Positions 18,102 through 27,346 of a stretch of 64,000 bases of DNA are shown here, in pieces (position 1 is the stretch's first letter; the number at the start of each line of letters is the position of its first letter). The position numbers were made by a program, and so were the translations under genes. The notes beneath the pieces are model-generated. The model ran no database searches. It saw nothing but the letters and a program-made list of their open reading frames with translations, and was not told where the DNA came from. This DNA comes from a bacterium (lineage in GTDB: Bacteria > Chloroflexota > Anaerolineae > Caldilineales > Caldilineaceae), in the NCBI GenBank assembly GCA_016124945.1, contig WGMT01000006.1, positions 62,001 to 126,000 on the forward strand. Reading direction: 5' to 3'.

Positions 18102-18557
18102 ATGATCCACAAAATGCCTTCTCCTCGTTCCGGGCATGTTCGGGTTGTTTTTGAACTGCCGGCCTGTATCTGGGCAGACAGAATCTTTTTGGTTGGCGAC
18201 TTCAATGCGTGGAGTACGGACGTAACGCCATTTGTGCAGGGGCGCGATGGTGTTTGGCGGGCCGCGGTTGACCTGCCGGCAGGTCGTAGTTACCAATTCC
18301 GTTACCTGGTTGATGGCTCTTGGCAAACTGATTACCATGCAGATGGCTGGCTCGACAACCAATATGGCAGCCAGAACAGTCTTGTCAATGCCGCTCTGCC
18401 TGAAAGCGAATTGGTGCCTATCGATCAATCCGGCTTGTTGCGCGAAGAGTTGCTGGAAAATGGCCGTGTCGCACGTCGGGCTGTGTTAAGCCCCGTTGTG
18501 CAGTCGCAGAAGCCGCGACGGTACCCGACGGCAGGCGCTGTACGGGCTGCCAGTTAA
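18102..18557 (+). CDS. Stand-alone CBM48/AMPK-type glycogen-binding domain protein
   Basis: A 151-residue protein. Residues about 8-105 form a CBM48-like fold: VRVVFELP, FLVGDFNAWS, PFVQGRDGVWRAAVDLPAGRSYQFRYLVDGSW and DNQYGSQNSLV, the pattern of isoamylase N-terminal and AMPK-beta glycogen-binding domains. The rest is a short basic tail. No catalytic domain and no signal peptide, so it probably binds glycogen or another alpha-glucan in the cytoplasm or serves as an adaptor. AAGGAGAC precedes the ATG. Confidence 0.85.
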   Translation: MIHKMPSPRSGHVRVVFELPACIWADRIFLVGDFNAWSTDVTPFVQGRDGVWRAAVDLPAGRSYQFRYLVDGSWQTDYHADGWLDNQYGSQNSLVNAALPESELVPIDQSGLLREELLENGRVARRAVLSPVVQSQKPRRYPTAGAVRAAS

Positions 18558-18599
18558 GCTTTCACAGTCGGCAAACACAGTAAGGCTTGCTTTTCAGAG

Positions 18600-18632
18600 G
18601 AGTCATCCCGGTGCGGGGTGGCTCTTGTTTAT
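18600..18632 (+). terminator. Probable rho-independent terminator after the CBM48 gene
   Basis: An 11-bp stem (18600-18610 with 18614-18624, two G-U pairs) with a three-base loop, followed by TTGTTTATTGTT. It lies 43 bases after the CBM48 stop codon. Confidence 0.65.
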
Positions 18633-18785
18633 TGTTAAGGATAACAATTTTGCATCATGTGGCTCCCCATTCAATGCTCCTAGTGCATTCCTCCGCCATT
18701 CCCCTCTGTCTCCAATAAACGGCATCAATTTCAACTGGTTCACGCACTACGAAAACAGCAACCCACTTAGGCCACGAGGGAATCA

Positions 18786-19598
18786 CTAAACAACCAATCT
18801 CAGTTTTAACTGTTGCGCCAGGAGCAACGCCTGGTGGACTTCGTGGTCGGTGAGCGTTGCCGCAAGTGGACCGCGCACATGGGCTGGGGCCAGATATTGG
18901 GTCAATAGGCTGACTTCAATCCCCGGATGCTGAGCCAGCCAGTTCAGCACTGGCCGTGTGCAGCATTCCATGTGCCCGGGCATGAGCAGGTGGCGCGCAA
19001 TGACACGTTGTCCTTGTGCATAAACATGCTCCATACAATCGGTGACAGTTTCCCAATAGCTGGGCATGCCGCCGAGGGTGTCGCCACAATCTCGGCCATT
19101 GACGGCTGGTCCGAATTTAAGATCGGGTAGGTAAATGTCGATATGACCGTCTAGCAGATCAAGGGCGGCGTGGGTGAGGTAGAAGTTGCTGTTCAGCACC
19201 ACGGGGACATGTCGATCCTCGCCCAACACAGACAAAGTCTCTAGGATGAAAGGAATGTGAGGCGCCGGATCGCCGCCGATAAAGCAGATGGAGCGTGCAC
19301 CTTCGTTTTGGCGGTGACAGATGCGGGTTGCCAGTTGGCTAGAGGTGACAGCAACGCCGTAGGTGGGGCGAAAGGCGAATTTGGCGGCAGTACAAAAAGT
19401 ACAGGTGGCGGTGCAACCACTGAAGAAGATAGCGTGGGCCGGGCGCAGTGGGCTTTCTTCGCCCATGTGCAGCATTTCGCTGGCGATGTAGCTCTGGCGC
19501 CCCACCCGGCAAACACCCTGTGCGGTGGCGCGCACCTGCCCACAGTGGTGAGGACAAAGATGACAATCTTCCAGGTGGTGCGCGCCGTGGCTGTCCAT
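18786..19598 (-). CDS. Radical SAM protein of the PflA/PflX-like group (COG1313-like)
   Basis: A 270-residue protein. The radical SAM cluster motif is Cys62-x3-Cys66-x2-Cys69 (GCTATCTFC), preceded by FFSG as in the COG1313 group. An extra N-terminal cysteine set (Cys12, Cys15, Cys19, Cys30; CHLCPHHCG ... GVC) matches that group and may hold a second iron-sulfur or zinc site. GGDPAPHI is the SAM-contact GGE-like loop. The physiological substrate of this group is not known. Its start is two bases after the stop codon of the upstream Cys-array protein gene, so the two are translationally coupled; activation or modification of that protein is a possible relationship (inference). Confidence 0.85.
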   Translation of the reverse strand: MDSHGAHHLEDCHLCPHHCGQVRATAQGVCRVGRQSYIASEMLHMGEESPLRPAHAIFFSGCTATCTFCTAAKFAFRPTYGVAVTSSQLATRICHRQNEGARSICFIGGDPAPHIPFILETLSVLGEDRHVPVVLNSNFYLTHAALDLLDGHIDIYLPDLKFGPAVNGRDCGDTLGGMPSYWETVTDCMEHVYAQGQRVIARHLLMPGHMECCTRPVLNWLAQHPGIEVSLLTQYLAPAHVRGPLAATLTDHEVHQALLLAQQLKLRLVV

Positions 19599-19600
19599 CT

Positions 19601-21760
19601 TTAGCGCCCTTCGAGCAGTTTGAGGAGTGCAGGGCCACGGCGAATGTGAAGCACCTTTTCGCCCTCGGCCACCACCAGTACATAACGCATCCAGTTATCG
19701 ACGCCAAAGTAGAGCTTGTAACGGTTGTTGCCGTGGGCCGTCCAACGGTGACGATCCCAGATGTTTTCGATACGAGGATCGGCAAAGATCGGCTCGTTGG
19801 GCATGGTCACGTCCACCCCAAAGCGTGTCAACTGGGCGCAGGTGTCGCACAGTCCACTGCGTCGGACACACTCTTCGCAGACTTCTTGCAGGCAAACTTC
19901 GCAGGTAGCGCTGTGTTGCCGACAATATTCGGCTTCGCAGATGGCGCAGGTGTGAACGCACGTACTGCACAGGATCTCGTGTCCGTGGGCACATTCGACA
20001 CGGTGCGCCTCGCACACTGGGCTTTCACACTGGAAGCAGGCAGTGGCATGTTCCGCACAAATCACATCGCCACAGGTGACGCACTGTACACGGCACTGCC
20101 CACACAGGACACGCCCACACGTTACACAACCAGGATCGAGCAGCACACCACTCTGGCTATTGCACGTTGGGCAGATGTGCAGGCAGTCGGCGCAGTAGGG
20201 TTGACCGTCGACAACGTCGGTGATGTAGAAGTTGGGGCCCATGTTTTTGCTACACCCTGTGCAGGGCACAATGCAATTGACGCAAAATCGCTGCCCGCTG
20301 ACGGTACAGGTTTCAAGTTGGCTGGTGTAGCTGCCGCAGCCGGTACAGCGCACAGCGCACTGTGCGCAAAGTAACTCACCGCTGACACCGTCGACGCGCA
20401 GATGGCTGCGACATTGGCGTTCGCCACACTCGGCGCAGGCGGCCTGGCAGGCGTGGCATGTTTCGTCTTCGCAGACGGGGCAACGGCTGACATGTTCGGG
20501 GCAGGCGCGTTCGCCACAGGCCCAACAGTAGCGGCTACACGTCTCACAATTCTGGCGACCACAGTCGGGGCAGGCGTGAAGCCCGCAAGTTTCGCAGAGA
20601 ACGTCGCTACACGATTGACAGCGCAAACTACACCCCTCGTCAACGACGTGACCGTTGCGGCAGAGCATCAATTCGGTGATAGGCTGTGCACAGACCTCGC
20701 AGGTGGGGCGGCGTAGTGCGCCGGTGTAGCGGTTGCGGGTGACCTCAATCGTGGTCTCTTGTTTGCCGTCGCTAAGACGGATCTGCGCGTTGGCTACCGG
20801 CACATGGACGAGGGCATAGCTGAAGAGGCGCACCTGGACGCGTAGCCGGTGATTTTCCACTTCTTCGGCAATTTTCCGTTGCAGATCTTCTTCCAGTGCC
20901 TGCCGTTTTTCACCTTCGGGATCGTGCGCGTCGTAGACTTCTTCGATCTGTTGCTGGTAGTAGCTTGTGAGGCGGGCCAGCACCTTATGCAAGCGCGGCA
21001 GGATCTCGGCTTCGTGGCTGATGCAGCGTACATCGGCGTGGTAGAGTGCGTACTTGCGCGCGCTTTCGGCCAGACGGGTGAGCTGCGTCATGGGTGGTAG
21101 CTTTGGGGGGAGCGGGTTGCCTTCTTCGTCTTTTTCGGGGGGGATGGGTTCAGCATCGGCCAGCAGCGTTGTGAGATCGAGGACGCTTTCGTCTTTGTCG
21201 CCCGTTTTGTCGCCCGTACCATTTGTCGCATTCGCCGCCGGGACACGTCGTCCATGCTCGTCGACGACAACGGTGTACAGTTCTTCGCGTTTGTCGTCTG
21301 CGCGGTAGGTGATGTGCCAGTTAAAGATGTAGATCGGGCGCTTCTGCTCCGTCATTTGCAGACCGGCGATGGCGCTGTTGCGGGGGTGAACGGCGCGCAG
21401 CAGTTCGTCTGCGCCGTTGTGGCGGCTGGGCAAGGATTGTACTGTCAACGCGCCCTGACGATCCAGATAAGACATGATCTGATCAAAGATGCGGCTGCCG
21501 TAAGCTACGAGATCAGTATCGCTTGTCACCTCGGCGTTCTGAAAGACGAGGTGCAGCGACGGTCGGCCGAAGTGCGCGGCCATCGGTTCGGGTAGATCCA
21601 CGTGAATCGCCCCGTGTTTGCGCCGATCCATCCGCTTTGTCTGTGCGCCGAAAGTATCAAAAAAGGAGAGGGCAAAGTCTCTCAAATTTGTGGTCTTGGC
21701 GACGCGTTCAGACTTGGTTTGTTTTTTCTGCTTTGGAGGAGATACATTTTCGGCGGCCAT
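19601..21760 (-). CDS. Giant Cys-array (zinc-finger repeat) protein, function unknown
   Basis: A 719-residue cytoplasmic protein. It has a basic start, a folded N-terminal region (about 25-180) with [21 protein letters not shown], an acidic linker, a charged coiled coil (about 265-320), then about 300 residues (350-650) packed with CxxC and CxxH pairs, roughly a dozen RING/B-box-like units of about 20-25 residues (for example [33 protein letters not shown]). A Cys-free C-terminal domain (about 660-719) closes the protein. The N-terminal layout loosely recalls accessory domains of SNF2-type helicases; this is a weak impression. The array probably binds many zinc ions. It is coupled to the radical SAM gene. 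A TATAAT box lies at 21804-21809 on this strand. Confidence 0.75.
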   Translation of the reverse strand: MAAENVSPPKQKKQTKSERVAKTTNLRDFALSFFDTFGAQTKRMDRRKHGAIHVDLPEPMAAHFGRPSLHLVFQNAEVTSDTDLVAYGSRIFDQIMSYLDRQGALTVQSLPSRHNGADELLRAVHPRNSAIAGLQMTEQKRPIYIFNWHITYRADDKREELYTVVVDEHGRRVPAANATNGTGDKTGDKDESVLDLTTLLADAEPIPPEKDEEGNPLPPKLPPMTQLTRLAESARKYALYHADVRCISHEAEILPRLHKVLARLTSYYQQQIEEVYDAHDPEGEKRQALEEDLQRKIAEEVENHRLRVQVRLFSYALVHVPVANAQIRLSDGKQETTIEVTRNRYTGALRRPTCEVCAQPITELMLCRNGHVVDEGCSLRCQSCSDVLCETCGLHACPDCGRQNCETCSRYCWACGERACPEHVSRCPVCEDETCHACQAACAECGERQCRSHLRVDGVSGELLCAQCAVRCTGCGSYTSQLETCTVSGQRFCVNCIVPCTGCSKNMGPNFYITDVVDGQPYCADCLHICPTCNSQSGVLLDPGCVTCGRVLCGQCRVQCVTCGDVICAEHATACFQCESPVCEAHRVECAHGHEILCSTCVHTCAICEAEYCRQHSATCEVCLQEVCEECVRRSGLCDTCAQLTRFGVDVTMPNEPIFADPRIENIWDRHRWTAHGNNRYKLYFGVDNWMRYVLVVAEGEKVLHIRRGPALLKLLEGR

Positions 21761-21803
21761 GCAGATCTCGGGAATATTCTACGCTCAAAACACAACGGCA
21801 TCT

Positions 21804-21809
21804 ATTATA
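21804..21809 (-). promoter_or_regulatory. Probable -10 box for the Cys-array/radical SAM operon
   Basis: A perfect TATAAT on the minus strand, 44 bases before the start codon at 21760. The -35 region at the right distance (AGAATT) is poor, so an activator or an extended -10 could be needed. Confidence 0.45.
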
Positions 21810-22191
21810 GCATAGGCAATATCTGAAATTCTGTGTCTTTTCTTCACAGATCATTGTAGTCTTGCCAACTGGTTTTGCGGCTGTGGGTGGAGTTCAATGT
21901 TCTGTGCTTGTCGGGTCATCGGAATGACTGTAAACTATTTTTAGCGCCTAAAGTAGTGCTTATCGATTTGTACTGTAAGTTACTACTTCGTTTTTGCGTG
22001 TTGATTAAGGAGAATTGTATCGATTTTATTATTGCGTTGAACCATCCTCGTTGTGAATCTTGGCACATTTCCGGCTCTCACCACACAATCGGGTCCGCAT
22101 TCATCTTCTACCCACTTCACCCGTTTGAGCGCACGGCCTTTGATCTCTCCTTGCTTCCGCAAACGACCCAGCGTACCGAAGGGAGACTGTT
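21810..22191. other. Divergent intergenic region, no gene recognised
   Basis: About 380 bases between the minus-strand Cys-array gene and the plus-strand antiporter gene. The short open frames here lack ribosome sites and family resemblance. No strong sigma-70 promoter could be assigned for the antiporter. Confidence 0.4.
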
Positions 22192-24066
22192 GTGGAACAC
22201 AATTTGATTATCGTGTTGGCCGGTTTGTTGGTACTGGGCATCTTCTGCCAGTGGCTGGCATGGCGTTTGAAGACGCCGGCGATCTTGCCACTGTTGGCGT
22301 CGGGCTTCTTGATCGGCCCTGTTTTCCACCTGGTGGAACCCCGCGTTATGTTCGGCGATCTCTTTTTTCCCATGATTTCGTTGTTGGTGGCGATTATTCT
22401 CTTTGAGGGCGCGCTCACGTTGAATTTCAGGGAGGCCGGCGCCGTTGTAGGTACGGTGCGTAACCTGCTCACCATCGGCGCGGCGATCACATGGCTGGGC
22501 GGCACACTGGCTGCACACTACATTTTGCAATTGGAGTGGAGCCTGTCGATCCTCTTCGGTGCGCTGATTATTGTGACCGGTCCTACTGTCATTGCGCCAC
22601 TGCTACGCAATGTGCGCCCCAATCATCAGATCTCATCCATTCTCATGTGGGAGGGCATTCTCATTGATCCATTGGGTGCTTTGATCTCGCTGCTCGTCTT
22701 CGAATGGATCGTAGCCGAGGGCGGCGCTGCCCATGCCACCAACCCAATTTGGGGCTTTGTACAGATCTTGTTTATTGGCCTGGCGGTGGGGCTGATCGCA
22801 GGCCTTTTGGTGGAGCAGATGTTAAGACGTTACCTTGTGCCTGATTATCTGCGCGACATTGTGGTGCTGGGTGTGGTGATCGGCGCCTTCGCCGTTTCAG
22901 ACTGGTTCCAAGCCGAATCAGGTCTACTCGCAGTAACAGTGATGGGTATGTTCCTGGCCAACCGCAATCTGCAACAGCTTCAGGCTATCTGGCATTTCAA
23001 AGAGAAGTTAAGTATCCTTTTCATTTCGGGGCTTTTTATTGTGCTTGCTGCCAATGTGCAGATGGCGACGTTGGCGCTTTTGGATTGGCGTAGCCTGTTG
23101 GTGTTGGGTGTGGTAATTTTCTTGATCCGCCCTGTTTCATTGCAGGTTAGCGCTATTGGCAGCAACCTCACACGCAAGGAAAGGCTCTTCCTCTCGTGGA
23201 TTGCGCCGCGTGGCATTGTGGCAGCAGCGGTGACGGCGCTCTTCACCTTCCGCCTGGTGGAATTGGGCTACACTGAGGCACAAATACTCGAACCACTGGT
23301 CTTTTTGATCATTGTGGGCACAGTTGTGTTGCAAGGATTGACTGCCAAGCCGTTTTCCCGCTTCTTGGGGGTGGCTGAGGCCGATCCACAGGGGTTTTTG
23401 ATTATGGGTGCGCATCCTTTTGCTCGCATATTGGCCAAAGCGATCCAAAGCGAAGGGTTCACTGTACGCCTGATCGACACAAATTTCGACAATGTGCGCG
23501 CCGGGCGCATGGAAGGGTTGGATGTCTACTACGGCAATGTACTCTCTGAATACACCGAGGATCACATCGAGCTTTCGGGCATCGGGCGGCTGTTGTCGCT
23601 GACCAGCAACGATGAGGCCAATGCCCTGGCCTGCCGTCATCATCAAGAAGAGTTCGGTTCTTCGGAAGTCTATCAACTACTACCACGCAGCATGGCCGAG
23701 CGTAGTAAGAGCCGATCCCCCAGCCGTTTCGCACTGGGGCGTCTCCTTTTTGGCGAGGGTGCAACCTATCTGCGCCTGGCCGAACTGGTGCGCACCGGCG
23801 CCGCCATTAAACGTACGCAGTTGACAGAACAGTTCACTTATGCCAATTACCTGGAAGAGTATCAGGGGCGTTTCATCCCACTTCTGGCCATCCGAGGCCA
23901 GCAGGTACAGGTTGCAACCACGGAAGATCCCTTTCAACCGCAGCCGGGTTGGATGTTGTTGAGCCTGGTGGAAGAAGTTGCAACGGCGGAACGAGCGCCG
24001 GAAGAAGAGATTGGGCGATTCGGCAGTTGGGAGATGCGAGATCGGGTTGAGCCTACAATCCCATAA
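22192..24066 (+). CDS. Cation/proton antiporter (CPA1 type) with C-terminal TrkA-N-like domain
   Basis: A 624-residue membrane protein. The first about 390 residues hold some 12 hydrophobic segments with CPA motifs: FEGALTLNF, TGPTVIAPLL and WEGILIDPLGA with the ion-binding Asp. It then continues with a nucleotide-binding-like domain (about 398-500; FLIMGAHPFARILAKAI ... VRLIDTNFDNVRAG), a TrkA-N-type Rossmann fold although the GxGxxG motif is degenerate (GAHPFA). It exchanges Na+ or K+ for H+ across the membrane and is probably gated by the cytoplasmic domain. The start is a GTG at 22192 with GAAGGGAG upstream. The ABC exporter gene follows 47 bases downstream. Confidence 0.88.
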   Translation: MEHNLIIVLAGLLVLGIFCQWLAWRLKTPAILPLLASGFLIGPVFHLVEPRVMFGDLFFPMISLLVAIILFEGALTLNFREAGAVVGTVRNLLTIGAAITWLGGTLAAHYILQLEWSLSILFGALIIVTGPTVIAPLLRNVRPNHQISSILMWEGILIDPLGALISLLVFEWIVAEGGAAHATNPIWGFVQILFIGLAVGLIAGLLVEQMLRRYLVPDYLRDIVVLGVVIGAFAVSDWFQAESGLLAVTVMGMFLANRNLQQLQAIWHFKEKLSILFISGLFIVLAANVQMATLALLDWRSLLVLGVVIFLIRPVSLQVSAIGSNLTRKERLFLSWIAPRGIVAAAVTALFTFRLVELGYTEAQILEPLVFLIIVGTVVLQGLTAKPFSRFLGVAEADPQGFLIMGAHPFARILAKAIQSEGFTVRLIDTNFDNVRAGRMEGLDVYYGNVLSEYTEDHIELSGIGRLLSLTSNDEANALACRHHQEEFGSSEVYQLLPRSMAERSKSRSPSRFALGRLLFGEGATYLRLAELVRTGAAIKRTQLTEQFTYANYLEEYQGRFIPLLAIRGQQVQVATTEDPFQPQPGWMLLSLVEEVATAERAPEEEIGRFGSWEMRDRVEPTIP

Positions 24067-24113
24067 TTGCCTAATCCCCACAGATAGATTTCCCTAAGAA
24101 GAAAGTTGTTATC

Positions 24114-25943
24114 ATGGGCATGTTACGTGCGGGTTTGGATGCAGAATCATACGATCGCGAGTACAGCAACCAGGATCTGGTTTCACGGTTGAGCAGCTAC
24201 TTTCGGCCCTGGATGAAGCGATTTACAATTATTGTGATCAGTGTCACGTTGCTTTCCGCTGCACAGGCCGGCGTGCCGATCCTGGCGGCGCGGGGGGTGG
24301 AACTCCTGGCCGGTGACGCGCGAGGAGCCGACATATCGCAGTTTTTACTCTACGTGCTGGTGGGGGCGTTGATTGTCCTCGGCGTGGCTGTGTGGGGCAT
24401 CAACTGGGTGCGCCGTCTTCTCACATCTATGCTTATCGGTGACGTGGTGCTGGCGCTGCGCAAAGACGCCTTTCGCGCCGCCATGAACCACGATCTCAGC
24501 TTCTACGACAAATACCAGTCGGGGCGTATCGTCAGCCGTATCACCAGCGACAGCGACGAGTTCGGCCGTGTCTCCGTGCTGGTGACCGACGTCTTCAGCC
24601 AGTTGCTCCTCTCGGCTGTGTTGTTTGTGGTGTTGGTGACTATCGAATGGCGGCTGGCGCTGCTGGTGTTGGGCATGGCCCCGGTGGCGTTGATGGTGGC
24701 GAATCTCTTCCGCAACATTGCCCGCCGCATCACTCAACAGAGTCAACGCGTCATCGCTGAAGTCAACGTCAGCATCCAGGACGCGGTGACGGGCATTAAC
24801 GTGGCCAAGAACTTTAGCCGCGAACAGGGGATCTACGACGACTTCCTCAACGTCAACACACAGAGCTACGGCATTCAGATTTCGCGTGGCGTGGTGCTGG
24901 GGTTGGTCTTCCCCACATTGCAATTCTTTAGTGGGCTGGCCACGGCGTTGCTGCTCTACGCCGGCGGTTACAGCGTCTCTTTGGGGATTATCACAGTGGG
25001 GTCGTGGTACCTATTCATCAACAGCCTGGATCGCTTCTGGTTCCCCATGATCCAGCTTTCGGCCTTTTGGAGCCAATTTCAGGCCGGTTTGAGCGCCACC
25101 GAACGCATCTTCGCGCTGATCGACGCTTCGCCGGTGGTGGTGCAGGAGGCCGAGGAATCAGTGGGTGATCTGCGTGGCGAAATTGAGTTCGTAGACGTGA
25201 GCTTCCGTTACAGCGAAAAAGAGCAGGTGTTGAACCATTTCAGCCTGCACATCCAGCCTGGGGAAAGTGTGGCGCTGGTCGGTCATACCGGCGCGGGCAA
25301 ATCCAGCATCGCCAAGTTGGTGACCCGTTTCTATGAGTTCCAGGAAGGGAAACTCCTCATCGATGGGCGCGATATCCGCACCCTCGATCTCAGGGATTAC
25401 CGCCGCCACTTGGGCATCGTTAGCCAGGAGCCCTTCCTCTTTGAAGGGACCGTGGCCGATAACATCCGTTACGCCAACCCTAGCATGAACGATACCGACG
25501 TGGAGCATGTAGCCCGCCAGATTGCCGGCGGTGAATGGCTTGAAACCCTACCCGACGGCCTGCAAAGCGATGTGGGCGAACGGGGCAGCCGCCTCAGCTT
25601 AGGACAGCGCCAGTTGGTGGTCCTCGCCCGCATGTTGGCGCAGGATCCGGCCATCTTTGTGCTCGACGAAGCCACCGCCAGCATTGATCCTTTCACCGAG
25701 GCGCAAATCCAACGCACGCTCGATCTACTGTTCAGCAGCCGCACCTCCATCGTCATCGCCCATCGCCTCTCCACTGTCAAAGCGGCGGATCGGATCGTCG
25801 TCCTGCGCAAAGGTGAGATCATCGAGCAGGGCAGCCACGATCAACTGATGGCGCAGGGCGGCCACTACGCCGAACTCTACAACACCTATTTCCGGCATCA
25901 GAGCATTGAGTATATTGAGAGAAGACAGCCGATTGACGATTGA
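24114..25943 (+). CDS. ABC exporter, fused membrane and ATPase domains
   Basis: A 609-residue half-transporter that would work as a homodimer or heterodimer. Six hydrophobic segments (residues about 40-320) precede the ATPase domain: Walker A GHTGAGKSS (about 386-394), Q-loop SQEPFLF, signature LSLGQR, Walker B IFVLDEATASID, and H-loop IAHRLST, all intact. The family includes MsbA-like lipid and multidrug exporters; substrate unknown. The last residues (IDD-stop) are encoded by a CGATTGA heptamer repeat that continues into the intergenic region. Confidence 0.9.
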   Translation: MGMLRAGLDAESYDREYSNQDLVSRLSSYFRPWMKRFTIIVISVTLLSAAQAGVPILAARGVELLAGDARGADISQFLLYVLVGALIVLGVAVWGINWVRRLLTSMLIGDVVLALRKDAFRAAMNHDLSFYDKYQSGRIVSRITSDSDEFGRVSVLVTDVFSQLLLSAVLFVVLVTIEWRLALLVLGMAPVALMVANLFRNIARRITQQSQRVIAEVNVSIQDAVTGINVAKNFSREQGIYDDFLNVNTQSYGIQISRGVVLGLVFPTLQFFSGLATALLLYAGGYSVSLGIITVGSWYLFINSLDRFWFPMIQLSAFWSQFQAGLSATERIFALIDASPVVVQEAEESVGDLRGEIEFVDVSFRYSEKEQVLNHFSLHIQPGESVALVGHTGAGKSSIAKLVTRFYEFQEGKLLIDGRDIRTLDLRDYRRHLGIVSQEPFLFEGTVADNIRYANPSMNDTDVEHVARQIAGGEWLETLPDGLQSDVGERGSRLSLGQRQLVVLARMLAQDPAIFVLDEATASIDPFTEAQIQRTLDLLFSSRTSIVIAHRLSTVKAADRIVVLRKGEIIEQGSHDQLMAQGGHYAELYNTYFRHQSIEYIERRQPIDD

Positions 25944-26095
25944 CGAAACGTTTAGCTTGTTGACGCGATTTAAGTTGCGATCGACGGAGTCCGAATGACG
26001 GAGTCCGAACGTCAAATTTCATGCCACCGCTCCAGGAAACTCAACGTTCGTCAATCGTCAATCGTCAATCGTCAATCGTCAATCGTTAATCGTTA
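25930..26095. repeat. CGATTGA heptamer repeats spanning two convergent stop codons
   Basis: CGATTGA heptamers at 25930-25943 include the TGA stop of the ABC exporter gene; the complementary TCGTCAA heptamers (five copies) at 26048-26095 include the stop codon of the convergent M42 peptidase gene. Arms 25930-25947 and 26047-26064 pair over 18 bp. Between them GACGGAGTCCGAAY is tandemly duplicated (25982-26009, 14-bp period). Confidence 0.9.
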
Positions 26096-27140
26096 CAAAC
26101 GCCACCAACGTTGCCAACATATTCTCAAAGACAGACAGCCGCGCCACTTCGTAGCCGTGGCTGTTTTCGCGTACATGACCAAAACAGGCGACGCGATACG
26201 CACCACCAACAGCGAAGACCATGCTGGCGTCGCTGGCCGCGCCATTGTAGACCACCGGTTGGAGCTCGGTGCCTGCCCGCTCCGCTGCTCGCATCAACGA
26301 ACGCACCAGCCGCTGATCGTAGTGACCAAGGCTATCCTTGCTCCAGATGGCGGGGCGTCCGTCGAGCTTCAGCGGCGCACCGGCGGGGATGGGCGCACCG
26401 TCTACCGAGATGAAGATTTCGGGGCGCTCTCGATCCGCCACAATCTTGGCGCCCTGGCCGCCGCCTTCTTCGTGGATCGTGAAGGCGATGAGCGTGGGGT
26501 GGACAGGTTGTAGATCCTCCAAGGTGAGCCGTTCGAGCAGGCGCAGCAACGCAACCACACCCATGCGGTCATCGAAGGTCCACGCCGCCACCAGCGGATC
26601 GTCCACGGGGCCGAATAGCACAGGACCACGCATCGACTGGATGGGCACCGCCGTGGAGCCGGGGCGCACACCTCGTTCCTTCAATTGCGCCGGGGACAAC
26701 CCGGTGATCACACGCACATCCTTCCAGGTGATGGCCTTGTCGCCCACACCGCCGTGGGTGGATCCCATTGAGAGCACGCCAATCACCGGCCCGCCCGACT
26801 GCACCACATCGCCGATAATCTCCACCGGCCCCTCGCCCAACTTCCACGGGTAGAGGCCGCCGGAACGGTCCACGCGCAGCGAGCCATCGTCCTCAATCGC
26901 GGTGACGACCATGCCGATCTCGTCCATGTGCGCAGCGTAGCAGATCAGCGGTGCGCTGGGCTTGCTGCCGGGCAGACGCACCAACACGTTCCCCGCTGCA
27001 TCGGTTTCGTGCGCATAGCCCCACTCGTCCAACTTACGGCGCACGATCTCGGCGAGCCATTCCTCGCGGCCCGAAGGTGCAGCCACAAGCAGTTCAGAAA
27101 AAAGCGTCAACGCAGGGTGGTTGGTTGAGTAGGTGGACAA
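26079..27140 (-). CDS. M42-family metallo-aminopeptidase
   Basis: A 353-residue cytoplasmic zinc peptidase of the glutamyl aminopeptidase/deblocking aminopeptidase (FrvX/CelM) family. Visible metal and catalytic features are YAAHMDEIG (His and Asp ligand), the EEGG general base/ligand pair, SVDGAP and a C-terminal YNGAASDAS region. These enzymes form large tetrahedral complexes that trim peptides released by proteases. The final residues IND-stop are encoded by the heptamer repeat described above, so the C-terminal end has been reshaped by repeat sequence. Confidence 0.88.
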   Translation of the reverse strand: MSTYSTNHPALTLFSELLVAAPSGREEWLAEIVRRKLDEWGYAHETDAAGNVLVRLPGSKPSAPLICYAAHMDEIGMVVTAIEDDGSLRVDRSGGLYPWKLGEGPVEIIGDVVQSGGPVIGVLSMGSTHGGVGDKAITWKDVRVITGLSPAQLKERGVRPGSTAVPIQSMRGPVLFGPVDDPLVAAWTFDDRMGVVALLRLLERLTLEDLQPVHPTLIAFTIHEEGGGQGAKIVADRERPEIFISVDGAPIPAGAPLKLDGRPAIWSKDSLGHYDQRLVRSLMRAAERAGTELQPVVYNGAASDASMVFAVGGAYRVACFGHVRENSHGYEVARLSVFENMLATLVAFVTIND

Positions 27141-27157
27141 GTTTGGCTCCTTTGGGT

Positions 27158-27275
27158 GGATTGACGATTTTCGAGTTTCGATTGACGATTTCGTGTCGAT
27201 GCAATGATGCTGTCAGTGGTGAGATGTGATTTACACTCTGCAATCGTAAATCGTCAATCGTCAATCGTAAATTGA
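27158..27275. repeat. ATTGACG/AATCGTC heptamer repeats upstream of divergent genes
   Basis: Five heptamers (ATTGACG, ATTTTCG, AGTTTCG, ATTGACG, ATTTCGT) at 27158-27195 are answered by AATCGTA/AATCGTC heptamers at 27241-27275. The same 7-mer flanks the other end of the M42 gene. Unlike most others, this locus lies between divergent starts, in the promoter zone of both genes. Confidence 0.82.
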
Positions 27276-27346
27276 TGTTCGTTCTTTGCTGCGCTAAACT
27301 GGCTGCATTATATTCTGAATTCCACCACTTTGGGAATGAGGGGCGC

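Noticed and set aside
19448..20374. Open frame of 308 codons on the plus strand
   Set aside because: It is antisense to the Cys-array gene; repeated TGC/TGT codons on one strand keep the other open. Ala/Thr/Gly-rich with no domain.
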